DNA from: Methylobacterium sp. J-077 | GTDB lineage: Bacteria; Pseudomonadota; Alphaproteobacteria; Rhizobiales; Beijerinckiaceae | Assembly: GCF_022829365.1 (NCBI RefSeq) | Contig: NZ_JAKSYJ010000093.1 | Location: 148,909-212,908 of the forward strand | DNA: 64,000 nucleotides | Reading direction: 5' to 3' | Shown here: positions 8,907 to 17,675 of the stretch, one piece after another | How the letters are laid out: every line of letters starts with the position of its first letter | Numbering within the stretch: the first letter of the stretch is position 1 | The notes under the pieces: model-generated | What the model was told of the DNA's origin: nothing | Databases searched by the model: none | Seen by the model: the letters and a program-made list of their open reading frames with translations, nothing else | Program-made: the position numbers and the translations under genes

Positions 8907-10238
8907 ATGACGCACATCCTGCATCGCACAATCGGCGCTCGGCTGCCGACCGCTGTCGGGGGCGGCGGCGTCGAACTCTACGACGCAGATGGCCGCTCCT
9001 ACATCGACGCTTCCGGTGGGGCAGCGGTGTCTTGCCTGGGCCATGGCCATCCCGACGTGGTTGCAGCGCTCCATGCCCAAGCCGACAAGCTCGCCTACGC
9101 CCACACCAGCTTCTTCACCAGCGATGCGGCTGAGGCTTTGGCCGACCGCCTAGTCACAGGCGCGCCCGACGGTATCAGCCACGTTTATTTCACCTCTGGC
9201 GGCTCGGAGGCTGTCGAGGCCGCGCTAAAGATGGCGCGCCAGTACTTCGTAGAGATCGGCCAGCCAAACCGCAGCCGGATCATCGCCCGCCGCCAAAGCT
9301 ATCACGGCAACACCCTCGGTGCCTTGGCTACAGGTGGTAATGCGTGGCGCCGTGCTCCGTTCGCGCCGCTGCTGGTTGAAACCCATCACATCGACCCCTG
9401 CTTCGCCTACCGGTACCAGGAAGTGAGCGAGAGCGACGACGCCTACGCGGCACGCGCCGCTGGAGCGCTGGAGGATAAAATCCTCGAGCTCGGCCCAGAG
9501 ACAGTGATGGCCTTCGTAGCCGAGCCGGTTGTGGGTGCAACCGCAGGCGCCGTGCCGCCCGTGGCTGATTATTTCAAGCAGATCCGTGCGATTTGCGATC
9601 GTTACGGCATTCTACTGATCCTCGACGAGGTGATGTGCGGCATGGGTCGCACCGGCACGCTCCACGCTTGCGAACAGGATGGCGTCGCGCCCGACCTAAT
9701 GACGATCGCCAAAGGCTTAGGCGGGGGCTACCAGCCAATTGGTGCGACCCTGCTGAGTGGTCGTATCTTCGAGGCGTTCGCTGCAGGTTCGGGGTCGTTC
9801 CAGCACGGCCACACCTACATCTGCCACCCGATGGCATGCGCGGCAGCTCTCGCAGTGCAGGAGGTAGTCGCTCGCGACCGGCTCCTCGACAACGTTCAGG
9901 TCATGGGCGCGCATCTGCGGCGGCGGCTGACTGAACGTTTCGGCAATCACCCGCACGTCGGTGACATTCGCGGTCGCGGGTTGTTCGTTGGCGTGGAACT
10001 GGTGGCGGACCGCAGCACCAAGGAGCCGTTCGATCCCGACCTGAAGCTTAATGCGCGGGTCAAGCGCGCCGCGATGGAACGGGGGCTCGCGGTCTACCCG
10101 GCCGGCGGCACAATTGATGGCGCCCGAGGCGACCATGTTCTGCTGGCCCCGCCCTTCATCATCGACGCGATGACGGTCGACACGGTCGTCGAACGCCTTG
10201 GCGACGCCATCGACGCTGCCCTCCCCACCGCCGCTTGA
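8907..10238 (+). CDS. Class III PLP-dependent aminotransferase
   Basis: A 443-residue fold-type I aminotransferase of subgroup III (omega-amino acid:pyruvate / aspartate aminotransferase family annotation). Visible are SGGAAVSCLGHGHPDVV, the PLP phosphate-binding FTSGGSEAVEAALKMARQY, the SYHGNTLGALA segment, ILDEVMCGMGRTG with the pyridine-binding Asp240, and the Schiff-base Lys269 in TIAKGLGGGYQPI. Length is normal. It is followed closely by an amino-acid binding protein gene, suggesting that an imported amino compound is transaminated. The substrate is not identifiable from the sequence. Confidence 0.9.
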   Translation: MTHILHRTIGARLPTAVGGGGVELYDADGRSYIDASGGAAVSCLGHGHPDVVAALHAQADKLAYAHTSFFTSDAAEALADRLVTGAPDGISHVYFTSGGSEAVEAALKMARQYFVEIGQPNRSRIIARRQSYHGNTLGALATGGNAWRRAPFAPLLVETHHIDPCFAYRYQEVSESDDAYAARAAGALEDKILELGPETVMAFVAEPVVGATAGAVPPVADYFKQIRAICDRYGILLILDEVMCGMGRTGTLHACEQDGVAPDLMTIAKGLGGGYQPIGATLLSGRIFEAFAAGSGSFQHGHTYICHPMACAAALAVQEVVARDRLLDNVQVMGAHLRRRLTERFGNHPHVGDIRGRGLFVGVELVADRSTKEPFDPDLKLNARVKRAAMERGLAVYPAGGTIDGARGDHVLLAPPFIIDAMTVDTVVERLGDAIDAALPTAA

Positions 10239-10294
10239 ACAGGGGCCGCCGCGGCCGGTGGAGCTGGGGCAAATCTCATAAAAGGAAGAAGACG

Positions 10295-11200
10295 ATGCGG
10301 AACTTGGCTTGGACGACCGTGACTGGGGCGTTGATCCTCAGTTTATGGCCGCACCCATCAGCGAGGGCAGAGGAACTCATGGGTACGCTCAAGAAGGCGA
10401 AAGAGTCTGGTACGTTTACGGTCGGATACCGGGAAGCGTCCGTCCCATTCTCCTATCTAGATGGCGCGCAGAAGCCGACCGGCTTCGCGGTGGACCTGTG
10501 CGCCCGAGTAGTCGATGCCGTCAAAGCCAAGATTGGCGCATCCGATCTCAAGGTCGCGTTCAATCCGGTCAATTCGGCGACTCGTATGCCACTTGTTGCG
10601 AACGGCACCGTCGACATCGAGTGTGGTTCGACGGCAAATCAACTTGCCCGCCAGAAGCAGGTGGCGTTCTCGGTCTCCACCTTCGTGCCGCAGTTCAGGT
10701 GGCTGGTGCGCACTGCAGAAAACATCCATTCCACGACTGATCTCAAGGGAAAGACGGTAGCCGTAACGTCAGGGACTAACACGGCTCAGTTCGCGAATAA
10801 GCTTAATCAGAACGAGAACCTTGGACTTACCATTATGTCCGCTAAAGATCACGCCGAGTCGTTTCTCTTAGTCGAAACCGGGCGCGCCGCAGCATTCATA
10901 GAAGACGACATCAACTTGGCTGGCTTACGGGCAAATACAAAGGACCCTAGCAAGCTGACGATCCTCGACCAAGCTTACCCATCCGATGTCTACGCCCTCA
11001 TGATTCGACGCGACGACCCACAATTCAAGGCGCTCGTCGATGAAACTCTAACCGATTTGATGAAGTCCGGCGCGTACGAAAAGCTGTACGCTAAGTGGTT
11101 CGAGAGCCCTATCCCCCCAAGAGGAGCAAATCTTGAATTTCCTATGTCGAGCAAGCTCAAGGAACTTATTAAAAATCCTTCGGACAAGCCGAATGAATAA
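10295..11200 (+). CDS. Amino-acid ABC transporter periplasmic substrate-binding protein (GltI-like)
   Basis: A 301-residue class-3 solute-binding protein. A Sec signal peptide (MRNLAWTT...HPSARAEEL) is followed by TFTVGYREASVPFSYLD and PTGFAVDLCARVVDAVKAKI, characteristic of glutamate/aspartate-type receptors, and by VNSATRMPLVANGTVDIECG. The start at 10295 is chosen because AAAGGAAG precedes it; an upstream ATG at 10235 would place 20 charged residues ahead of the signal peptide. No permease or ATPase gene is adjacent. It is a close paralogue of the convergent gene at 11279-12193. Base composition is lower in GC than its neighbours, a hint of separate origin. Confidence 0.9.
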   Translation: MRNLAWTTVTGALILSLWPHPSARAEELMGTLKKAKESGTFTVGYREASVPFSYLDGAQKPTGFAVDLCARVVDAVKAKIGASDLKVAFNPVNSATRMPLVANGTVDIECGSTANQLARQKQVAFSVSTFVPQFRWLVRTAENIHSTTDLKGKTVAVTSGTNTAQFANKLNQNENLGLTIMSAKDHAESFLLVETGRAAAFIEDDINLAGLRANTKDPSKLTILDQAYPSDVYALMIRRDDPQFKALVDETLTDLMKSGAYEKLYAKWFESPIPPRGANLEFPMSSKLKELIKNPSDKPNE

Positions 11201-11278
11201 TCACCTCAAACGATATCATTCACCAACTAGGACTGAGTTGACAGTCCCGGATCTGGATGTCGCGCAATTGAGTGGTGA

Positions 11279-12193
11279 TCAATAGGCGCTTGGGTCGAAG
11301 CTATCGGTCGGACTCGCAAAAGCTTTCCGCAGTGCAGCGCTCATCGGAAGCCCCAAGTTAATCCCTCTCGGCGGGATCGGCTTCGTGAACCACTTGTCGT
11401 ATAACACCTGTCCTTCGGGACCGGCGTAGAGCTTGGCTGTTGCGGCGTCAGCCACGGCTTTGAATGGGGCGTCATCCTTGCGCAGCATGACGGCGTAGGG
11501 CTCTGGTTTCGATAAGGCTTCCGACGATATTTCGAAGGCAGCGGGATCCCTGGCTGCGGCTACCAAAGAGGCCAGCAGCACATCGTCCATCACAAAGGCC
11601 ACTGCCCGCCCGTTCTGGACCATCAGGAACGCCTCTGCATGGTCGACGGCGGGTAGGATGGTCAGACCGAGGTTGCGCGCGATGTTGGCTTCGTTGATCT
11701 GGCGTAGGTTAATCGTGCCAGAGGTCGAGACCACAGTCTTGCCCTGCAGGTCATCGATGGTGTGCAGACCGGTACTCTTCTTCGACACGTAGCGCGTCGC
11801 GGTCAGGAAGTCGGTATTGGTGAACGAAACTTGGTTGCGGCGTTCGAACGTGTTCGTTGTCGAACCGCATTCAAGGTCGATGGTGCCATTTGCGATCAGT
11901 GGGATGCGCGTTGCCGACGTCACCCCGTTGAGCCGGACGTCAAGCTTGGCAAGCCCAAGCCGCTCCTTTACCGCATCAACGATACGATAGCAGATCTCAA
12001 GCGCATAGCCGACTGGCTTCTGATCCCCGTCCAGGTAGGAAAATGGCACCGAAGCGTCCCGGAACCCAAGCGTGATGACGCCCGTATCCTTCACCTTCTT
12101 GAGTGTGCCTGTGAGTTCTTCTGCTGAGAGTGAGGGAGAAGCTAACGCGAACGTCATCGTCGCGGCGACGGCCGCGTTCTTCAGGGCATACAT
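11279..12193 (-). CDS. Amino-acid ABC transporter periplasmic substrate-binding protein, paralogue
   Basis: A 304-residue binding protein with a cleavable signal (MYALKNAAVAATMTFALASPSLSAEEL). It shares with the convergent neighbour the EEL-GTLKK start of the mature protein, ASVPFSYLDG-QKP, VTSATRIPLIANGTIDLECGST and the C-terminal KWFTKPIPPRGINL (KWFESPIPPRGANL in the neighbour); roughly half of the residues match by eye. The two genes are tail to tail with 78 bases between. It lies upstream of the RidA-like and PhzF genes on the same strand with an 80-base gap. No membrane component is present nearby, so it must use a permease encoded elsewhere. Confidence 0.9.
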   Translation of the reverse strand: MYALKNAAVAATMTFALASPSLSAEELTGTLKKVKDTGVITLGFRDASVPFSYLDGDQKPVGYALEICYRIVDAVKERLGLAKLDVRLNGVTSATRIPLIANGTIDLECGSTTNTFERRNQVSFTNTDFLTATRYVSKKSTGLHTIDDLQGKTVVSTSGTINLRQINEANIARNLGLTILPAVDHAEAFLMVQNGRAVAFVMDDVLLASLVAAARDPAAFEISSEALSKPEPYAVMLRKDDAPFKAVADAATAKLYAGPEGQVLYDKWFTKPIPPRGINLGLPMSAALRKAFASPTDSFDPSAY

Positions 12194-12273
12194 CGTCGAT
12201 GTCCTTTTCCGTTTCTAGGTCGCTCCGATTGTCTGGCCGACACGGGCGTCCCCTGCAGGGAGCCACGACAAGG

Positions 12274-12738
12274 TCATGCCAGCTCGAAGACTCCCTCGAC
12301 CTCGACGGGCACGCCACGCGGCAGGGCGTTGGTCCCGGCCGTCGTACGCGCGTGGCGGCCATCTTCGCCGAGGGCGAGCACCATGAGGTCCGAGGCGCCG
12401 TCTAGCACCCGCGCCTGCTGTATGAAGTCGCCCGTGCAGCGGACGAACCCACCTAGCCGGAGGCAGCGTACTCGAAGGGGTTCGCCTTTGAGGGCAACGT
12501 CGACTTGGGCGAGAACGTTCAGTGCGCATAGACGCGCCGCGGCCTGCGCCTCCTCGATCGTGATGCCCTCGCCGACGATGCCGCAATACTGGGGTTCGCC
12601 ATCCTGTACAGGGGTCTGCCCAGCTACGAAAAGCAGCGGGCCGGCACGCGTGAATGGCACGTAGTTGGCGGCAGGCATTGTCGGTCGCGGTAATGCCAGC
12701 CCGGCCGCCGCCAAGCGAGCTAGGATCGCGCCGTTCAC
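12274..12738 (-). CDS. RidA-family (YjgF/YER057c-like) protein
   Basis: A 154-residue RidA-fold protein, longer at the N-terminus than canonical RidA. Typical segments are YVPFTRAGPLLFVAGQTPVQDG, AARLCALNVLAQVDVAL and the C-terminal LPRGVPVEVEGVFELA, which matches the LP-x-x-xVEVE ending of a Rid subgroup. Its ATG overlaps the stop of the upstream phzF gene (ATGA), showing operon organisation. Rid proteins hydrolyse enamines released by PLP enzymes or by amino-acid oxidation, which fits a patch that also holds an aminotransferase. Confidence 0.83.
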   Translation of the reverse strand: MNGAILARLAAAGLALPRPTMPAANYVPFTRAGPLLFVAGQTPVQDGEPQYCGIVGEGITIEEAQAAARLCALNVLAQVDVALKGEPLRVRCLRLGGFVRCTGDFIQQARVLDGASDLMVLALGEDGRHARTTAGTNALPRGVPVEVEGVFELA

Positions 12739-13637
12739 TTGAAGGATCCTTCATTGGCGGAGCCGCGCTCGTCCTCGGGGGCGACTTCGCCTCCAAGCAA
12801 GCAGCCGAGGGCGCGGTCACCCGCGAAGCCGATACGAACCGAGATTTCCGAGAGATGGCCCATGGCGCGGCCTTGGTGGATTAGGATGCGGCGATCGTCG
12901 GGCTCGACGGTTCCATCGTGCAGGAGACCGAACGCCAGCGCCGCCGCGGCGATGCCGGTTGCAGCGTCCTCCGGGTAGCCGGATGAGCGTGGGAACTGCC
13001 GCGCCTCAAACGTGCGCCCCGGCCCGTCTACGACTGCGTAAGGATAGAGGCCCGTCGAGCCGATGGCCCGACACGCGGCTTCGACCGCCGCAGGGTCGGG
13101 GGCGAGAGCGTGCAGGCCCTCCGGCCAGCGTATCGGTATGAGGGTCTTCACACGCGAGGTGGCGGCGTTGTGCACCGGTAGATCGGCGAGAGCATCGCGG
13201 CTGATGCCCAGGGCGGCGCAGACGGTGTCGACACGCTCCGATGCGAGCGGCACGACCCGTCCGGTTGGCTGGGTGATCTCAACGCGCCACGATCCGTCGT
13301 CGTGGGCCTGGACGAAGCCGGTGACGGTACCGCTCACTGTTGCAATTCGCACCGGCGCACTCGCCAACCGCCCGCGGCGGGCTAACACCCAGAGGGTGCC
13401 GATGGTGGCGTGGGCGCACATCTCCATCTCGTGGTTTGGCACGAAGAAGCGGAACCGGAGGTCGTGTGTGTCGTCCTCAGGCGGTAGCACGAACCCACTC
13501 TCGTGGCGGTACCGCCGAGCGATGTCCTGCATCGCGCCTGCGTCTAAGGTGCCGGCGTCCGCCACGACGGGGCAAGGATTGCCCCCCGCGCCACCGCAGG
13601 TAAAGACGCGTACGACTTCGACTTCGACATCGCTCAT
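12735..13637 (-). CDS. PhzF family isomerase
   Basis: A 300-residue PhzF-fold protein (diaminopimelate-epimerase-like). Family motifs are VRVFTCGGAGGNPCPVV at the N-terminus (GNP), the catalytic-Glu region RRYRHESGFVLPP, RFFVPNHEMEMCAHATIGTLW and GYPEDAATGIAAAALAFGL. PhzF itself isomerises a dihydro-hydroxyanthranilate; most homologues have unknown small-molecule substrates. The start at 13637 (MSDVEVEVV) is preferred over one five residues upstream. It is translated together with the downstream RidA-like protein. No phenazine genes are seen, so a phenazine role is unlikely. Confidence 0.85.
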   Translation of the reverse strand: MSDVEVEVVRVFTCGGAGGNPCPVVADAGTLDAGAMQDIARRYRHESGFVLPPEDDTHDLRFRFFVPNHEMEMCAHATIGTLWVLARRGRLASAPVRIATVSGTVTGFVQAHDDGSWRVEITQPTGRVVPLASERVDTVCAALGISRDALADLPVHNAATSRVKTLIPIRWPEGLHALAPDPAAVEAACRAIGSTGLYPYAVVDGPGRTFEARQFPRSSGYPEDAATGIAAAALAFGLLHDGTVEPDDRRILIHQGRAMGHLSEISVRIGFAGDRALGCLLGGEVAPEDERGSANEGSFK

Positions 13638-13734
13638 GACTGAGATACCCAACCCGCAGCGCGCAGGACCTCGGCCGCGCCGTCATCGGAGATCATTGTA
13701 GGAAACAAGGACCGCCCGCGCGGCCGGGTGGGCC

Positions 13735-14625
13735 TTACTTCTTGACCGAGTGGGCCACGAGAGCTCGTGAGGATGCCCGAATTCCCGTAGCTGCCTGACC
13801 GTCTCGCCGACGCAGGGCGCGGGACAAGGCTGAGCCGCTCTCGAACCCGACCCGGGACGCGATCTCGTCGACGGGTAAGTCCGTAGCTCTTAGCATGTCC
13901 TTGGCGGCGTCGAGACGCTTGGCCCGGTGAAACGCGCCGACCGACAAGCCGACTTCGGCGTGGAACAGGCGGGTCAGGTGGCGGCGTGAGACATCCAGGC
14001 GCTCAGCTAGCAGGTCGAGCGGGACGTCCTGATCCAGACGCGCAGCGATTATAGCTCTCGCCTGACGGATCAGGGCCTTGCCGTGTCCGTGTCGGGATGC
14101 CGAGGGGAGAGGTCGGCCCTGCTCGATGGCTGCTAGGCATCGGATGAGTAATGCGGCTGAGAGGTGGGCGCGGACAGCCGCGGAGCCTAACGTATCACCT
14201 GTGCCGTCGAGACAGAGGGCGCGAAGCGTACGGATCTCGGGGGTGACGGGGAACATACCGCTCGTCCGAATGGAGGTTCGGACGCGGCTTAACGAACCGA
14301 GGCTCGCTTCGATGCGTCGGAGCGCGTTTTCTTTAACGTAAGCGACTATGTGAGCTTGATTATCTCGAAGAGTGCTCGTGTCGTGAGCATGCGAGGCAGG
14401 AACGACGGCGAAGCGGTCTTCAGATACCCAGACGCCTTCGCGCCGAGCCTCGTGTTTGAGGCGGAAAGCACCTAGGCTGGGCAACAGCAGCATAAGGCCG
14501 TCATGCCAATGCCATGGCTTGGTGTAACCGGAGCCACCGCCGGCAAGGGTCATATGTCCGTCGTCGTCGGCGATGAGCGACGCGGCCGGGGTAATTTGCC
14601 TTAGAAGGTCGAGCGACCTGAGCAT
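13735..14625 (-). CDS. AraC family transcriptional regulator
   Basis: A 296-residue regulator with an N-terminal cupin-like sensor (KPWHWHDGLMLLLPSLGAF, with a WHWH metal or ligand motif) and a C-terminal double HTH: LDLLAERLDVSRRHLTRLFHAEVGLSVGAFHRAKRLDAAKDML and LPVDEIASRVGFESGSALSRALRRRDG. It lies directly upstream of, and in the same direction as, the phzF/RidA pair (97-base gap), so it is the likely controller of that operon. The ligand is unknown. Confidence 0.88.
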   Translation of the reverse strand: MLRSLDLLRQITPAASLIADDDGHMTLAGGGSGYTKPWHWHDGLMLLLPSLGAFRLKHEARREGVWVSEDRFAVVPASHAHDTSTLRDNQAHIVAYVKENALRRIEASLGSLSRVRTSIRTSGMFPVTPEIRTLRALCLDGTGDTLGSAAVRAHLSAALLIRCLAAIEQGRPLPSASRHGHGKALIRQARAIIAARLDQDVPLDLLAERLDVSRRHLTRLFHAEVGLSVGAFHRAKRLDAAKDMLRATDLPVDEIASRVGFESGSALSRALRRRDGQAATGIRASSRALVAHSVKK

Positions 14626-15084
14626 GATTTGATCTTACGCGAATACCGCGACCGAGTTCCAGCGCAGCCGTTCTACAGAGCTTGCCCTAGTGGAACGCAA
14701 CGGTAGGTAGCACAACCGCACGCGTCGGAAATTCGATCGCTTTGCCGACGGAACCCATGCGCCGTTTGGCAAGCTCTGGAATGGCCTTCATTCTGTCGGG
14801 AAAGCGTGTCAGCATTTCAAGCTTCGGTAAAACGCTGCGAACGGAAACATCGGTTTTGATCCACCTCATGCCAGGAAGTGGACGGACGGCTTTCGGCCAT
14901 CGTTGGGCGCCGCACAGCGTCCACGCAAACGACGCAGAAGGTTGGATCCCGCCGGTCTTCTTTCGGGCAAAATGCAGCAAGAACAGACATCAAACTGCAA
15001 GATCAAACATCTCTTAGTTGACCGAACCAAATTGGTGATCGCTCGATGTAAGCAGCGGCATCGAGACGGTGTCCGTGGTCTCGC
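14626..15084. other. Intergenic region with one doubtful small ORF
   Basis: About 460 bases. A minus-strand open frame at 14687-14980 (97 codons) has no recognisable family and no strong ribosome site; its middle (KLEMLTRFPDRMKAIPELAKRRMG) has a protein-like composition, so a decayed or unknown small gene cannot be excluded. Nothing else is seen. Confidence 0.35.
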
Positions 15085-15789
15085 TCACGGCGCCAAGCCC
15101 ATGAAGTTCCGCATCGGAGCGGGATCCGTCCGGAGAGCGGAGGCCTGCCCCTCGTAGACGACGTGGCCGTTGTTGAGGCCGTAGACCCGGTCGGCGAAGC
15201 TCAGGACCGCTGCGACGTTCTGCTCGACCACGACGATCGTGCGCCCTTCCGCGGCCAGACGCTTCGTCAACACGACCAGATCCTGAACGATCAGCGGCGC
15301 CAGCCCCTCGAAGGGCTCGTCGAGGAGGAGGATGCGCGGGTCGCGGACCAGGGCGCGGGCGATCGAGAGCATCTGCTGCTCGCCCCCCGAGAGGGTGCGC
15401 CCCCGCGAGGTGCGTCGCTCCTTGAGCCGGGGGAAGATCTCCCAGATCCGGTTGAGGGGCCACGCCTTGGGGGCGGTCAGGCGCGCGACGCGGAGGTTCT
15501 CCTCCACGGTCAGGCCGCCGAACACGGCGCGCTCCTCCGGCACGAGCTGCATGCCGACGCGGGCGATCTGCGAGGGCGGGAGCCCGTGGATCGCCTTGCC
15601 GTCGAGGCGGATCGTGCCGCGCCGGGGGCTGAGCACGCCCATCAGCGTGCGCAGCGACGTGGTCTTGCCGGCGCCGTTGCGGCCAAGGAGGGCCACGACC
15701 TCGTTCTCCTCAACCCGCAGGGAGACGCCGAACAGGATGTGGGAATCTCCGTAGAGGGTGTCGATGCCCTCGACTTCGAGCAGGCTCAT
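15085..15789 (-). CDS. livF: Branched-chain amino-acid type ABC transporter ATP-binding protein LivF
   Basis: A 234-residue ATPase: Walker A LLGRNGAGKTTSL, LivF-type Q-loop region MQLVPEERAVFGGLTVEENL, signature LSGGEQQMLSIARAL, Walker B ILLLDEPFEGLAP and switch VVVEQNV. The start at 15789 overlaps the stop of the upstream fused livMG gene (ATGA). It is the last gene of a transporter operon reading leftward from 19868 that follows a nitrilase gene, so the importer probably feeds nitriles, amides or a product of the nitrilase. Confidence 0.92.
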   Translation of the reverse strand: MSLLEVEGIDTLYGDSHILFGVSLRVEENEVVALLGRNGAGKTTSLRTLMGVLSPRRGTIRLDGKAIHGLPPSQIARVGMQLVPEERAVFGGLTVEENLRVARLTAPKAWPLNRIWEIFPRLKERRTSRGRTLSGGEQQMLSIARALVRDPRILLLDEPFEGLAPLIVQDLVVLTKRLAAEGRTIVVVEQNVAAVLSFADRVYGLNNGHVVYEGQASALRTDPAPMRNFMGLAP

Positions 15790-17675
15790 GCGGCGCTCCC
15801 CAGGGTGGCACCGGCTTCCGCCGGGCCGGTACCGAGATAGGCGCGCTGGACGGCTGCGTCCCGGCGCACGGAATCGGTTGGGCCGTTGGCGAGGAGGCGG
15901 CCCTCGCACAGCACGGTGATCCGCTCGGCGAGGTCGAAGATGGCGTCGAGGTCGTGCTCCACCACGACGACCGTGCAAGTCTTCGCGATGCGCCGGATCA
16001 GGGCGCAGGTCGCCGCCCGCTCCGACAGGCTCATGCCGGCCAAGGGTTCGTCGAGGAGCAGCACGTTCGGGCTAGTGGCGAGCGCCATGCCGATCTCCAG
16101 CCGTCGCTTCTCGCCATAGGCCAGGACGCTCGCCGGGGTGCCGGCCCGCTCGCCGAGATCGAGAAGGTCCATCAGGGTCGCTACCTGCGCCTCCACCTCG
16201 GGGCGTCCGTCGGCGGGGGCGATGAGATCCAGGCGGAAGCCGCCCCGCGCCCGAGCCAGCGCCGCCACCCGAAGGTTTCCCCGCACCGTGAGGTTCAGGA
16301 AGAGCTGGTTGAGCTGGTTGCTCTTGGCAATGCCCCGCTGGGCCGCTCGGCTCACCCCGCCTCCGGTTAGCCGCTCGCCAAACAGCAGCACCTCGCCCGC
16401 GCTCGGGCTCACCTCGTCGGAGAGCATCTTGAACAGGGTGCTCTTGCCCGCTCCATTCGGCCCGATCACCGCGTGGATCGACCCCCGGCGCACGGTGAAG
16501 CTCACGCCGTCGACCGCCTTCAGGCCACCGTAGTGCCGGGCGAGCCCGCGCGCCTCAAGGACGATCTCCCCGCGCGCGCTGCGTCCGTCCACCGCCGGGC
16601 GCGGCATCGGCAGGGCGATCTCAGCCGGGACGGCGCGGGCCGGTGCTCCGCCGCTCGCCTCGATGGCCTCCGTCCGGGCCAGCTCCGCGCGGAGGCGACG
16701 GGCCTCCCGGCGGCGGTTCCAGAGATGCAGGATCTCCCCGCAGATGCCCCGGCGTAGGCCGATCACGAGGCCGATGAAGGCGAGCCCCAGGACGAGCTTC
16801 CACAGCGGACCGAGGCCGGGGATGAGTTGCAGGTTGTCGCGCAGCCACAGCCAGAGGGCCGCGCCGACCAGTGGCCCGACCAAGGTGCCGACGCCGCCGA
16901 CGATGGTCTGCACCACGAGTTGCCCCGAGGTCTCCAGGGCGAAAGCGTCCGGCGGCATGTAGCTCTGGAACGGCCCGAGCATCGCCCCGGCGAGCCCCGC
17001 ATAGAGCGCGGCGATGGTGAAGGCGGCGAGCTTGTAGGCCGGGACGTCGTGGCCGAGCATCGCCACGCGGGCGGTGTTCTCCTTCACTGCCCGCAGGATC
17101 AGCCCCACAGGGGATTTTGCGATGCGGCGGGCCAGAACGAAGCCGACGAGGAAGGTGGTCGCGAGGAGCGCGTACATCGGCAGCCCGGCGGTGATCCGCA
17201 CCGCGCCCGCCCCGAAGCCGATTGTCGGAAGGGGCACCCCGGCGATGCCGTTCTCGCCGCCGGTCCATTCCGAGAGCGGGGAGTTTTCGATGAAATACGC
17301 CATCTGGCCGAAGGCCAGCGTGATCATGGCGAAGTAGATGCCGATGCGCCGGACGGCGAGCCAGCCGACGAGGAGGCCGAATAGCCCCGCCGCCAGCGTC
17401 CCAGCCAGGAGGGCGAGCCAGACGCTTCCCACCGTCCCGGAGACGAGGAGGGTGGCGGCGACGAACCCGCCCGTCCCGTAGAAGGCGGCCTGGCCGAAGG
17501 AGAGGAGGCCCGCGAGGCCGAACAGGATGTCGAGCCCGAGGCCGAACAGCGCCCAATTGAGCGCCCGCGTCAGCAGGTCGTGTGAGAAGCCCAGCGGCGG
17601 CAGCAGGAGAGGGGCGACCACCAGGAAGGCGGCGAGCGCCAGTTCGGGGAGGATGCGGCGGAGGGCAGGGGGCAT
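15786..17675 (-). CDS. livMG: Fused ABC transporter permease/ATP-binding protein (LivM-LivG)
   Basis: A 629-residue fusion. Residues about 1-330 are a LivM permease (LGFSHDLLTRALNWALFGLGLDILFGLAGLLSFGQAAFYG, YFAMITLAFGQMAYFIENSPL, the ATPase-docking loop SPVGLILRAVKENTARVAMLG). A linker with an Arg-rich stretch leads to a LivG-type ATPase from about residue 370: GLARHYGGLKAVDGVSF, Walker A IGPNGAGKST, signature VLAYGEKRRLEIGMAL and Walker B VLLLDEPLAGMS. Fusions of this kind are known in the family. The start at 17675 overlaps the livH stop. Confidence 0.92.
   Translation of the reverse strand: MPPALRRILPELALAAFLVVAPLLLPPLGFSHDLLTRALNWALFGLGLDILFGLAGLLSFGQAAFYGTGGFVAATLLVSGTVGSVWLALLAGTLAAGLFGLLVGWLAVRRIGIYFAMITLAFGQMAYFIENSPLSEWTGGENGIAGVPLPTIGFGAGAVRITAGLPMYALLATTFLVGFVLARRIAKSPVGLILRAVKENTARVAMLGHDVPAYKLAAFTIAALYAGLAGAMLGPFQSYMPPDAFALETSGQLVVQTIVGGVGTLVGPLVGAALWLWLRDNLQLIPGLGPLWKLVLGLAFIGLVIGLRRGICGEILHLWNRRREARRLRAELARTEAIEASGGAPARAVPAEIALPMPRPAVDGRSARGEIVLEARGLARHYGGLKAVDGVSFTVRRGSIHAVIGPNGAGKSTLFKMLSDEVSPSAGEVLLFGERLTGGGVSRAAQRGIAKSNQLNQLFLNLTVRGNLRVAALARARGGFRLDLIAPADGRPEVEAQVATLMDLLDLGERAGTPASVLAYGEKRRLEIGMALATSPNVLLLDEPLAGMSLSERAATCALIRRIAKTCTVVVVEHDLDAIFDLAERITVLCEGRLLANGPTDSVRRDAAVQRAYLGTGPAEAGATLGSAA

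Noticed and set aside
8577..9104. Minus-strand frame of 175 codons before the aminotransferase
   Set aside because: It overlaps the aminotransferase start, has no ribosome site or family features, and occupies the divergent promoter region.
12735..13637. Phenazine biosynthesis
   Set aside because: Only a PhzF-fold protein is present; no phzA-E/G partners are seen, and PhzF homologues are widespread outside phenazine pathways.
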